Source of the DNA: Acetobacteraceae bacterium
Lineage (GTDB): Bacteria; Pseudomonadota; Alphaproteobacteria; Acetobacterales; Acetobacteraceae
DNA: 6,330 nt
Direction of reading: 5' to 3'
NCBI GenBank assembly: GCA_019689515.1
Contig: JADGHI010000237.1
Location: 1-6,330 of the forward strand
A model generated the notes under the pieces. The model was given only the letters and a program-made list of their open reading frames with translations, was not told where the DNA came from and did no database searches. The position numbers and the translations under genes are program-made. Below, piece after piece: positions 1 to 5,103 of this stretch. How positions within the stretch are numbered: the stretch's first letter is position 1; each line of letters starts with the position of its first letter.

Positions 1-131
1 TCCGTGGCCATGCGGGCGCGCAGGACTGGCGCTTCACGCGCTACTATGCGGGCTGCCTGTTGACCCTGGTGCAGGCGCCGCCGGCGGCGGTGGCGCGGGG
101 CGTGCGGCGCGAGCCCTGCGGCGGGGGGTGA
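1..131 (+). CDS. 3' end of an unidentified plus-strand protein gene (partial)
   Basis: Codons read from position 3 give 42 residues ending at a TGA at 129-131. The gene enters from outside the window, so its start and most of its body are missing. Nearly every codon ends in G or C, as in the clear genes here, while frame 1 hits a stop at 61-63. The visible end contains an aromatic stretch (QDWRFTRYYAGCLLTLVQ) followed by an Ala/Pro/Arg-rich tail ending in CGGG. I do not recognise the family. It is convergent with the lolA-type gene, whose stop lies 45 bp away. A minus-strand frame also spans this stretch, but it has no recognisable content. Confidence 0.5.
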   Translation, partial: RGHAGAQDWRFTRYYAGCLLTLVQAPPAAVARGVRREPCGGG

Positions 132-141
132 GGCGGCCGGT

Positions 142-173
142 GGCGGCGCGCTGGCCGGGGCTCTCCCGCCGCC
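142..173. terminator. GC-rich inverted repeat between convergent genes, possible bidirectional terminator
   Basis: GGCGGCG at 142-148 pairs perfectly with CGCCGCC at 167-173 across an 18-nt loop. It sits in the 45-bp gap between two convergent stop codons, where a shared terminator would be expected. There is no T-tract on either strand, and such repeats arise easily by chance in DNA this GC-rich. Confidence 0.22.
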
Positions 174-176
174 GCT

Positions 177-869
177 CTACCCGCCCCCCGGCGGCCCGCG
201 CTGCGGCTCGGTCTCGAAGAAGCGGGGGTCGTTGAACTCGAAGATCCGGGGGGCGATGCGCACGCCGGTCTCGATGCGCGACAGGCTCACTCGCGTCACA
301 TGGCCCTGCGCGTCCACGACGGCCCACTGGCGCAGCTCGACCGGATCGTCCTGGAACACGAGGGTCAGCCGGCCTTCCGCCGGGGCGGCGGTGCGGTAGA
401 GCGTCACCCGGAGGAAGCCGCCGCCGCGCTCGACGCGGGTGACGGTGATGTCGCCCGAGAGGCGCAGGTTCTCGCGCAGCAGGAAGGCGAGCGGGGTCTG
501 CGAGACCGGCACGGTGGAGGGCTGGCGCAACTCGCGGTCATAGAGCAGGAACTGGCCGTGGCTCGCCACCAGCAGCAGCGGCTCGGGCGGGTCGTACTCG
601 AAGCGCATCCGGCCCGGGCGCCAGATCCAGGCCGTGCCCTCGGCCGTGGCGCCGTTCTGCGCGATCTGCAGGAAGCGCGCGCGCAGCGTGGTGAGGCGGT
701 TCAGATAGGCCTCGACGCGTGCGATGTCGGCGCGGTCGCGCTCCGAGAGCGGCGCGGCCTGGGATTGGGCCTGGGCCGCGACGGGCGAGGGGAGGGACAC
801 TGCGGCGGCGGGGAGGACCGCGCCGGCCAGGACGGCACGGCGGGAGAGGGCGCGGGACTTGCTCGTCAT
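177..869 (-). CDS. lolA: LolA-family outer-membrane lipoprotein carrier protein, Tat-type signal
   Basis: The protein has 230 residues, about the usual size for LolA precursors. LolA is the periplasmic chaperone that takes lipoproteins from the LolCDE transporter and carries them to the outer membrane. Family features are a leading helix (about 43-62, RVEAYLNRLTTLRARF), the W-x-P-GRMRFEYDPPEP segment at 83-97 with the following strand ending in LLYDREL (108-114), the QTPLAFLL segment at 124-131, and a final IAPRIFEFNDPRFF strand (205-218). The N-terminus MTSKSRALSRRAVLAG has a twin-arginine pair (S9-R10-R11), a hydrophobic core and a likely cleavage after VAA (residue 32). I chose the ATG at 869 because it gives this clean signal peptide. 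An upstream in-frame GTG at 920 would add 17 Arg-rich residues. Neither start has a well-spaced Shine-Dalgarno. It lies 89 bp downstream of the paralog at 959-1630 on the same strand and may share its transcript. The family call is firm; a true LolA role rather than a LolA-like paralog is inferred. Confidence 0.85.
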   Translation of the reverse strand: MTSKSRALSRRAVLAGAVLPAAAVSLPSPVAAQAQSQAAPLSERDRADIARVEAYLNRLTTLRARFLQIAQNGATAEGTAWIWRPGRMRFEYDPPEPLLLVASHGQFLLYDRELRQPSTVPVSQTPLAFLLRENLRLSGDITVTRVERGGGFLRVTLYRTAAPAEGRLTLVFQDDPVELRQWAVVDAQGHVTRVSLSRIETGVRIAPRIFEFNDPRFFETEPQRGPPGGG

Positions 870-958
870 CCACCCGGATGTGGCGCGGCGGCGCGCGCGG
901 GGGAAGGCCCTGGCGGACACGTCCCCGATCCGGCGCCGCCGGCCCGCTGGCCGACGCC

Positions 959-1630
959 TCAGCGCCCGGCGGTGCGGGCCGCGGCCGACGCCCTGCCGGC
1001 GGGTAGCGCAGCGCGCATCGAGCGATACCCGGATGGCGGCTGGAACCGGGCCGGGTCCTGCGGTCCGTAGGCGACGGCGATCGCCTCGAGCGAGCCGTCA
1101 TCCCCCGTGCCGGTCGCCCCCGCGCCGCTCGCGCGCAGCAGCACGCCGTCGGCGGTGATGCAGGCGCGGCCGGACTGCTGGTGGTCCTCGTAGCGCCAGA
1201 CCGTGCAGGGTACGCCAGCGATGCGGTCGTCCCCTTCGCGCGCGAGGCGCACGCCTGGCGGCAGCTCGCCGAGGCGCGGCAGGCCGTCGCCGCCGGGCGA
1301 GAGCTCCACCACCAGGCGCTGGTGGTCCATCACCATGAAGACGCGCTGGGCGCGGCGGTCCACCAGCATCACCCCGCCCAGCTCAGGCGGCAGGTCGAGC
1401 CGCAGCCTGCCCTCCGCGGCCAGCCAGGCGATGCGCATCTCCTGCGCGCCGGTGCCGCCCGGGCCTGCGAGACGGTAGGTCACGGCGACATCGCGGGCCG
1501 GCACCAGGAGCGGTGCGGCGCTTCCCTCCGCCAGGGCGGGGGGCGTTGCCGCGCCGGCGAGGAGCGGCAGCGCCAGGGCCGCGGCGGCGAGCTTCTGCAG
1601 GGGGCGGAGGAAGAATGAACCCTGCACCAT
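959..1630 (-). CDS. Exported protein of unknown function, paralog 1 of 3 (LolA-like/DUF4412-like)
   Basis: The protein has 223 residues. It has a Sec signal peptide with a positive n-region, the hydrophobic core LAAAALALPLLAGAA (about 14-28) and a likely cleavage after PALA (residue 34), so it should be periplasmic. The mature part holds PARDVAVTYRL (44-54), a strand-rich core with W69-LAAEGRLRLDLPPE and FMVMDHQR (98-105), a cysteine pair (C142 in PCTVW, C157 in ACIT) and VAYGPQDPARF (186-196). The cysteines match those in both neighbouring paralogs and probably form a disulfide. By hand alignment about 85 of some 155 core positions are identical to paralog 2. The ATG at 1630 is preferred because GGGA lies 6 nt upstream and the signal peptide follows directly; the frame stays open much further upstream as Arg/Pro-rich, non-protein-like sequence. 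It ends in a short basic Ala/Arg tail. No enzyme motif is visible. The DUF4412-like label is from general resemblance only. Confidence 0.87.
   Translation of the reverse strand: MVQGSFFLRPLQKLAAAALALPLLAGAATPPALAEGSAAPLLVPARDVAVTYRLAGPGGTGAQEMRIAWLAAEGRLRLDLPPELGGVMLVDRRAQRVFMVMDHQRLVVELSPGGDGLPRLGELPPGVRLAREGDDRIAGVPCTVWRYEDHQQSGRACITADGVLLRASGAGATGTGDDGSLEAIAVAYGPQDPARFQPPSGYRSMRAALPAGRASAAARTAGR
1042..1075. repeat. 34-nt direct repeat copy A (codes for the YGPQDPARF block of paralog 1)
   Basis: This stretch matches 33 of 34 bases of 2021-2054. It encodes the conserved VAYGPQDPARF block on the minus strand. A weaker third copy at 2767-2792 lies in paralog 3. Another shared stretch, 1137-1173 against 2104-2140, matches at 33 of 37 bases and encodes the second-cysteine block. 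Confidence 0.85.
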
Positions 1631-1733
1631 GCGGATTCCCGTGGTTGCGGTGTCCGGGGCGGAGGCGCGCCGCTTGGGCCGCCGTGAGAGGCGGACGCCG
1701 ATCAGCAGGCGTCGGAGCAGGCCCGGCGTTGCC
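1631..1733. other. Intergenic gap between paralogs 2 and 1
   Basis: This 103-bp gap holds the GGGA ribosome-binding sequence of paralog 1 next to its ATG. It also holds a 6-bp inverted repeat, GACGCC at 1694-1699 with GGCGTC at 1708-1713, too short to call a terminator. I see no convincing promoter, so read-through from paralog 2 is plausible. Confidence 0.4.
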
Positions 1734-2576
1734 TCAGCGTGGCTGGTACGGGGGGACATTCGTCGGCCACGCCGCGGCGGCGGAGGAGGAGGAAGAGGAA
1801 CTACCGGTCGAGACCGCCCCGTAGGTGCCCGCCGGTGGCGTGCGCCGCACCGTGCCGAACGGCGCGGCGCCAAGGGGCGGCGCGCTCGCAATGGGAGGAG
1901 GCGAGCCGGGGAAGGCCATCGGGCCGGGAAGGCCGGCGACGGACGACGACACGTTTCCGGGCAGGTTGCCGCCGGGCATGTCGGGCACCATGGACAGCAC
2001 GGTGAAATCGGCCGGCGGGCGGAACCGGGCCGGGTCCTGCGGCCCGTAGGCGACCGCGCTGGCCTCCATCGACTCCTCGGGCCCGTCGGCGCTCTGCACC
2101 CGCAGCACCACGCCGTCCTCGGTGATGCAGGTGCGGCCGGTGCGCCCGCCTTCCTGATAGGCCCAGACGGTGCAGGGCGTGTCGGCGACGCGGTCCTCGC
2201 CCTCGCGCGTCAGCCGCGCGCCGGCGGGGAGCTGGCCCATGCGCCGCGTGTTCTGGGCGAAGGGGATCTCCATGGCCATGCGCTGCTCGTCCATGACCAT
2301 GAAGGCGCGCTGCTCGCGCTGGTCGATCACCATGTAGCCCTGGCCCGGCATGTCGAGCCGCATGCGCTGCTCGGCGGCGAGCCAGGAGAGGTGCATCTCC
2401 TGCGCCGGCCCGGCCACGGCGGCGCCGAGGCGGTAGGTGACGGCGACGTCGCGGGCCGGCGAGGTGAGGGGGCGGTCCTGCGTGGCGGCCGCGGGCGGGG
2501 TCAACCCGATGAGCAGGGCGAAGGCGACCGCCACGGCAATGCCGCCGCCAGCCGGAACGGACGAATGATGGCGCAT
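1734..2576 (-). CDS. Exported protein of unknown function, paralog 2 of 3, with long Pro/Gly/Ser tail
   Basis: The protein has 280 residues. An N-terminal signal peptide (hydrophobic core about 13-26, cleavage probably after PPAAA near residue 31) sends it to the periplasm. The core repeats the layout of paralog 1: PARDVAVTYRL (40-50), W65-LAAEQRMRLDMP, FMVMDEQR (92-99), C135 in PCTVW, C150 in TCIT, and VAYGPQDPARF (176-186). Unlike its neighbours it carries about 80 further residues (199-280) rich in Pro, Gly, Ala and Ser. These include a run of seven Ser and four Ala (259-269) and end in PPYQPR. That tail looks disordered and may be a linker or surface-exposed extension. The start is uncertain: ATG 2576 is preferred, with a G-run 8 nt upstream; ATG 2597 or GTG 2609 would lengthen the n-region. 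Function is unknown and no catalytic motif is seen. Confidence 0.86.
   Translation of the reverse strand: MRHHSSVPAGGGIAVAVAFALLIGLTPPAAATQDRPLTSPARDVAVTYRLGAAVAGPAQEMHLSWLAAEQRMRLDMPGQGYMVIDQREQRAFMVMDEQRMAMEIPFAQNTRRMGQLPAGARLTREGEDRVADTPCTVWAYQEGGRTGRTCITEDGVVLRVQSADGPEESMEASAVAYGPQDPARFRPPADFTVLSMVPDMPGGNLPGNVSSSVAGLPGPMAFPGSPPPIASAPPLGAAPFGTVRRTPPAGTYGAVSTGSSSSSSSAAAAWPTNVPPYQPR
1782..1799. repeat. GGA trinucleotide tract encoding the poly-Ser run
   Basis: Six near-identical triplets (GGA x4, AGA, GGA) read on the minus strand as TCC/TCT serine codons 260-265 of paralog 2. Short triplet tracts can expand or contract in frame, so tail length may vary between strains. Confidence 0.7.
2021..2054. 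repeat. 34-nt direct repeat copy B (YGPQDPARF block of paralog 2)
   Basis: This is the partner of 1042-1075, with a single mismatch at the 22nd base. It encodes the same conserved block in paralog 2. Confidence 0.85.
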
Positions 2577-2613
2577 GGGCACGGCCCCCCGGACCATGGA
2601 CCGAGCCACGATT

Positions 2614-2633
2614 CCGCAACATTCGGGTTGCGG
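2614..2633. promoter_or_regulatory. Perfect 7-bp dyad CCGCAAC-N6-GTTGCGG upstream of paralog 2, operator-like
   Basis: CCGCAAC (2614-2620) and GTTGCGG (2627-2633) are exact inverted complements across 6 bp, a 20-bp symmetric site. It lies 38 bp upstream of the ATG at 2576. It touches a minus-strand TTGACC (2632-2637) that could serve as a -35 element, with a weak -10 candidate AATCGT 18 bp further on. The spacing and position suit a dimeric repressor or activator site. A hairpin in the 5' leader is the alternative. The binding protein is unknown. Confidence 0.35.
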
Positions 2634-2659
2634 TCAAGGGATGAAAGACAACCGTCGCG

Positions 2660-2682
2660 GCGCCTGCCCATCCGGCAGGCGC
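2660..2682 (-). terminator. Stem-loop between paralogs 3 and 2, possible terminator
   Basis: GCGCCTGCC (2660-2668) pairs perfectly with GGCAGGCGC (2674-2682) around a 5-nt loop, the strongest hairpin in the window. It starts 41 nt after the stop of paralog 3. On the minus strand no immediate T-tract follows, only a moderately T-rich stretch (GTTGTCTTTC) several bases later. It may end or attenuate transcription before paralog 2. Confidence 0.42.
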
Positions 2683-2723
2683 GCCGATCGGCCGGCCTCC
2701 CATCCGGCCTCCCGTGGGCCGCG

Positions 2724-3302
2724 TCAGTCGCGGACGACCTGCCAGCCCTGCGGGATGCCGAACAGCGCCGGGTCCTGCGGCGCGTAGGTCACCTGCACCG
2801 CCTCGGCGCGCTCTCCCTCCTCCTCGGTGCGGAGCATGACCCCGTCCTCGGTGAGGCACATGGTCACCGGCGGGGCACCCGGCATGGCCGGGGTGATGCG
2901 CCAGAGGGTGCAGGCATGGCCGGCGATGCGCTCGGTCCCGAGGCGGGCGAAGCGCGTGCCGGGCTCGGGCTGGCGGAAGGTGCGGATCTCCGGCTCGGAG
3001 AGGAGATGGATGCGGGCGGTGCGCTGATCCTCGAGCAGCATGATCATGCGGCGGTTGCGGATGTCGGCGATCACCGGGCCAGGCGGGCCGAAGCCGGAGA
3101 AGTCGGTGCGGATCGCCTCCGCCGCCGCCGAGTAGGTGATGCGCATCTCGCCCTGCCCGAGGCCGGTGACGCGGTAGGTGACGGAGACGTCACGGGTCGG
3201 CTGGAGGTTGGCCGGGCGGTCCTCCGACGCCGGCTGCGCGCAGGCGGGGCCAATGGCGAGGAGCGCGACGATGGCGGCGGCGAGGATCGGGCGGCGGCGC
3301 AT
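2724..3302 (-). CDS. Exported protein of unknown function, paralog 3 of 3 (most diverged)
   Basis: The protein has 192 residues, the shortest and most diverged of the three. The signal peptide MRRRPILAAAIVALLAIG has a likely signal peptidase I cleavage after ACA (residue 22). C21 is not in a good lipobox because Pro sits at -2, so a lipoprotein is unlikely. The shared landmarks are PTRDVSVTYRV (35-45), EMRITYSA, C131 in ACTLW, C149 in MCLTEDGV and VTYAPQDPALF (171-181). It lacks the FMVMD block in recognisable form and the long tail of paralog 2, stopping soon after QGWQVVRD. The ATG at 3302 is chosen for the signal peptide; the upstream open frame is Pro/Arg-rich and no clear Shine-Dalgarno is seen. 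It lies 186 bp downstream of the FAD dehydrogenase, with GC-rich stem-loops between, so it is probably expressed separately. Function is unknown. Confidence 0.85.
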   Translation of the reverse strand: MRRRPILAAAIVALLAIGPACAQPASEDRPANLQPTRDVSVTYRVTGLGQGEMRITYSAAAEAIRTDFSGFGPPGPVIADIRNRRMIMLLEDQRTARIHLLSEPEIRTFRQPEPGTRFARLGTERIAGHACTLWRITPAMPGAPPVTMCLTEDGVMLRTEEEGERAEAVQVTYAPQDPALFGIPQGWQVVRD

Positions 3303-3452
3303 GCGGGCGGGCTTTCGCGGCTCGGGTGGCGATGGTGGCGGGCGGGCGCCTTGCGGAGTCGGCCCACGGCTTGGACGACGATTCAGGCAGCCTGGCAAGA
3401 GCCCGGCTGACCGCCGATCCGATTGGCGCGCCCCGTGGCCGGCGGGCCGGCG

Positions 3453-3479
3453 CGGCGGGGTTGGCCGCCCGCCCCGCCG
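3453..3479 (-). terminator. GC-rich stem-loop downstream of the FAD dehydrogenase, possible terminator
   Basis: CGGCGGGG (3453-3460) pairs with CCCCGCCG (3472-3479) across an 11-nt loop, starting 9 nt past the dehydrogenase stop on the minus strand. Alternative pairings overlap it, GCCCCG 3430-3435 with CGGGGC 3478-3483 and GGCGGGC 3441-3447 with GCCCGCC 3467-3473. No T-tract follows. The rest of the 186-bp gap (3303-3488) shows no clear promoter for paralog 3. Confidence 0.3.
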
Positions 3480-3488
3480 GGGCCTGCC

Positions 3489-4997
3489 TCAGCCCGCCGA
3501 CAACGCGTATCGCGCGGCGCTGGCGCCCGAGAGCCGCCCGAACACCGCGCCGGACATCAGGCCCGCGCCGCCGAGGTAGTTCTGGTAAAAGATCCCGCCC
3601 ACCAGCTCCCCGGCCGCGTAGAGGCCCGGGATGGAGCGGTCGGTCACGTCCTGCACCTCGCCCTGCGTGTTGATGCGCAGGCCCCCGAAGGTGAAGGTGA
3701 TGCCGCAGGTGACGACGAAGCCGGTGAAGGGCGGCTCGTCGATCGGCAGCGCCCAGTTGGACTTGGGCGGCGTGATGCCCTTCGTGCACTTGCCGTCGAG
3801 GATCGCCGGGTTGTAGTCGCCGGGCTGGCAGGCGGCGTTGAACTCGCGCACCGTGCGCACGAGCCCTTCGGGGTTGATGTCGAGGGCGCGGGCCAGCTCC
3901 TCGATCGTGTTCGCGGTGGCCTTGGTCACCTGCTTGATGCGGTACTCGTCGCGCACCATGCCGATGGTCTTGGCGTCGAAGATCTGCACGGCCGTGCGCT
4001 GCGGCTGCTTCATCACCTCGCGGCCGTACTTCGCGTAGGTGTGGTTGCGGTAGTCCGCACCCTCGTCCACGAAGCGCTCGCCGTTCAGGTTGACGATGAT
4101 GCCGATCGGGTAGGAGTGCTTCTGGAAGTTGTCGAGCACCTGGCGGTCGCCGTAGGGCGGGGCGCTGATGTCCCACTGCACGGCATGGCAGGTGGACCAG
4201 CCGCCATAGGGCTGCGCGCCGACCTCGAGCGCGGCGCGGATGCCGTCGCCGGTGTTGTGGCGCGTGCCGCGCACGCGGCAGAGCTCCCAGCCCGGGCCGA
4301 GGTAGCGCACCCGCATCTCCGGGTTGGACTCGAACCCGCCGCAGGCGAGGACGACGGCCTTGGCGTAGATGTCCTCGTAGCCCTCCGGGCCGAAGACCTG
4401 CACGCCGATGACCCGGCCCTTGCGGTCCTGCAGCAGCTTGCGCAGGCCGGTCTCGTAGCGGATCTCGATGCCGTGGCGCTCGGCGGCCTTGATCAGGAAG
4501 TCCACGAGGCCCCAGCCGCCGCCGACCGCCTCGATGTTCACGCCGCCGTAGAAGTGGTGGATGCCGTTCACGACGTAGGACTGGCGGCCGAACATCGGAA
4601 TGAAGCGCACGCCGCCCCTGGTGCGCATCCAGACGATCGTCTCACGCGAGCGGCGGATCAGGATGTTGGCGAGTTCCTCCGTGGTCAGCCCCTCGGTGAC
4701 CCGGATCAGGTCCTCCATGTAGCGGTCCACGGACTGCGGCGGGATGTAGATCTGCTTCGCCTCGGCTTCCGAGAGGTCCACGAGGACGTCGCGGCGGAGG
4801 TCGTCCAGCCCGTCATGGACGAAACGGAAGCCGCCGGCGGTGAAGGTGGAATTGCCGCCGCGCTCCTCGACCGAGGCCTTCTCCAGCACCAGCACCCGGG
4901 CGCCCTGCTCCTGCGCCGAGAGGGCGGCGCAGAGCGCGGCGTTGCCGGCCCCGACCACGATCACGTCATACGCTGCCGCCGTGGCGTCTCCGGCCAT
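3489..4997 (-). CDS. tcuA: FAD-dependent dehydrogenase, TcuA-like (tricarballylate dehydrogenase family)
   Basis: The protein has 502 residues and no signal peptide, so it is probably cytoplasmic. It belongs to the FAD_binding_2 fumarate reductase/succinate dehydrogenase flavoprotein group. The dinucleotide-binding motif YDVIVVGAGNAALCAAL spans 10-26, with acidic E39 closing the second strand (VLVLEK). Further family landmarks are GGNSTFTAGGFRF (47-59), VVLACGGFESN (215-225), NTGDGIRAALEVGA (248-261), NGERFVDEG (305-313) and the C-terminal CGITFTFGGL (431-440) followed by SIPGLYAAGE (455-464). The GNAALCAA form resembles TcuA, which oxidises tricarballylate to cis-aconitate. Neighbouring families (fumarate reductase, 3-ketosteroid dehydrogenase, other dicarboxylate dehydrogenases) cannot be excluded. 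ATG 4997 is well supported: GGAGG lies 6 nt upstream. It diverges from a PrpF-family isomerase, supporting a tricarboxylate role. No TcuB-type electron acceptor is visible in the window. Confidence 0.82.
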   Translation of the reverse strand: MAGDATAAAYDVIVVGAGNAALCAALSAQEQGARVLVLEKASVEERGGNSTFTAGGFRFVHDGLDDLRRDVLVDLSEAEAKQIYIPPQSVDRYMEDLIRVTEGLTTEELANILIRRSRETIVWMRTRGGVRFIPMFGRQSYVVNGIHHFYGGVNIEAVGGGWGLVDFLIKAAERHGIEIRYETGLRKLLQDRKGRVIGVQVFGPEGYEDIYAKAVVLACGGFESNPEMRVRYLGPGWELCRVRGTRHNTGDGIRAALEVGAQPYGGWSTCHAVQWDISAPPYGDRQVLDNFQKHSYPIGIIVNLNGERFVDEGADYRNHTYAKYGREVMKQPQRTAVQIFDAKTIGMVRDEYRIKQVTKATANTIEELARALDINPEGLVRTVREFNAACQPGDYNPAILDGKCTKGITPPKSNWALPIDEPPFTGFVVTCGITFTFGGLRINTQGEVQDVTDRSIPGLYAAGELVGGIFYQNYLGGAGLMSGAVFGRLSGASAARYALSAG

Positions 4998-5003
4998 GCC
5001 GTT

Positions 5004-5008
5004 CCTCC
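5004..5008 (-). promoter_or_regulatory. Shine-Dalgarno of the FAD dehydrogenase
   Basis: CCTCC on the plus strand reads GGAGG on the minus strand, 6 nt before the ATG at 4997. It decides this start over an upstream in-frame codon at 5042. Confidence 0.8.
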
Positions 5009-5031
5009 GCGTCCTTTGCTTGTTCGCGCAG

Positions 5032-5061
5032 ACCCTAGGCACCGAGATAAATTCGTGTCAA
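5032..5061 (-). promoter_or_regulatory. Candidate sigma-70 promoter for the FAD dehydrogenase
   Basis: On the minus strand a consensus -35 TTGACA (5056-5061) is followed by an 18-bp spacer and TAGGGT (5032-5037), which keeps the three most conserved -10 bases. Transcription would begin roughly 25-30 nt before the ATG, leaving room for the Shine-Dalgarno. No equally good promoter is seen for the divergent prpF; the whole intergenic region is only 106 bp (4998-5103), so regulation may be shared. Confidence 0.45.
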
Positions 5062-5062
5062 C

Positions 5063-5080
5063 GCGGGGCGTCGGCCCCGC
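5063..5080 (+). promoter_or_regulatory. Perfect 7-bp hairpin in the region before prpF
   Basis: GCGGGGC (5063-5069) pairs with GCCCCGC (5074-5080) around a GTCG loop. It sits 5 nt before the prpF ribosome-binding sequence and next to the -35 of the divergent gene. It could be a leader hairpin affecting prpF translation, or an operator for both genes. Confidence 0.35.
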
Positions 5081-5085
5081 ACCGC

Positions 5086-5094
5086 GGAGGGAGG
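5086..5094 (+). promoter_or_regulatory. Shine-Dalgarno of prpF
   Basis: GGAGGGAGG lies 9 nt before the ATG at 5104. It fixes this start, although the reading frame is open back to 4840 through the divergent gene. Confidence 0.75.
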
Positions 5095-5103
5095 TCGCCC
5101 GCC

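Noticed and set aside
1631..1891. An 87-residue N-terminal extension of paralog 1 overlapping the end of paralog 2
   Set aside because: The extension is Arg/Pro-rich, includes a mirror of paralog 2's coding sequence, and would bury the signal peptide that begins at 1630.
1042..2792. Three spaced copies of a short GC-rich sequence, considered as a CRISPR or intergenic repeat family
   Set aside because: All copies are inside coding regions at the same protein position, in frame, and 0.7-1 kb apart. They are explained by gene duplication.
2744..3302. Paralog 3 as a lipoprotein through Cys21
   Set aside because: The residues before the cysteine are G-P-A, which do not fit a lipobox; cleavage after ACA by signal peptidase I fits better.
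1629..3410. A plus-strand open frame of 593 codons antisense to the paralog array
   Set aside because: Its product is Arg/Gly/His-rich with no domain, no ribosome-binding site and no signal. The minus-strand frames over the same bases have signal peptides, shared family blocks and conserved cysteines. Long antisense frames are expected at this GC content.
4840..5103. An 88-residue N-terminal extension of PrpF
   Set aside because: It would overlap the dehydrogenase gene and its start region. The ATG at 5104 has GGAGGGAGG at good spacing, and the family N-terminus begins just after it.
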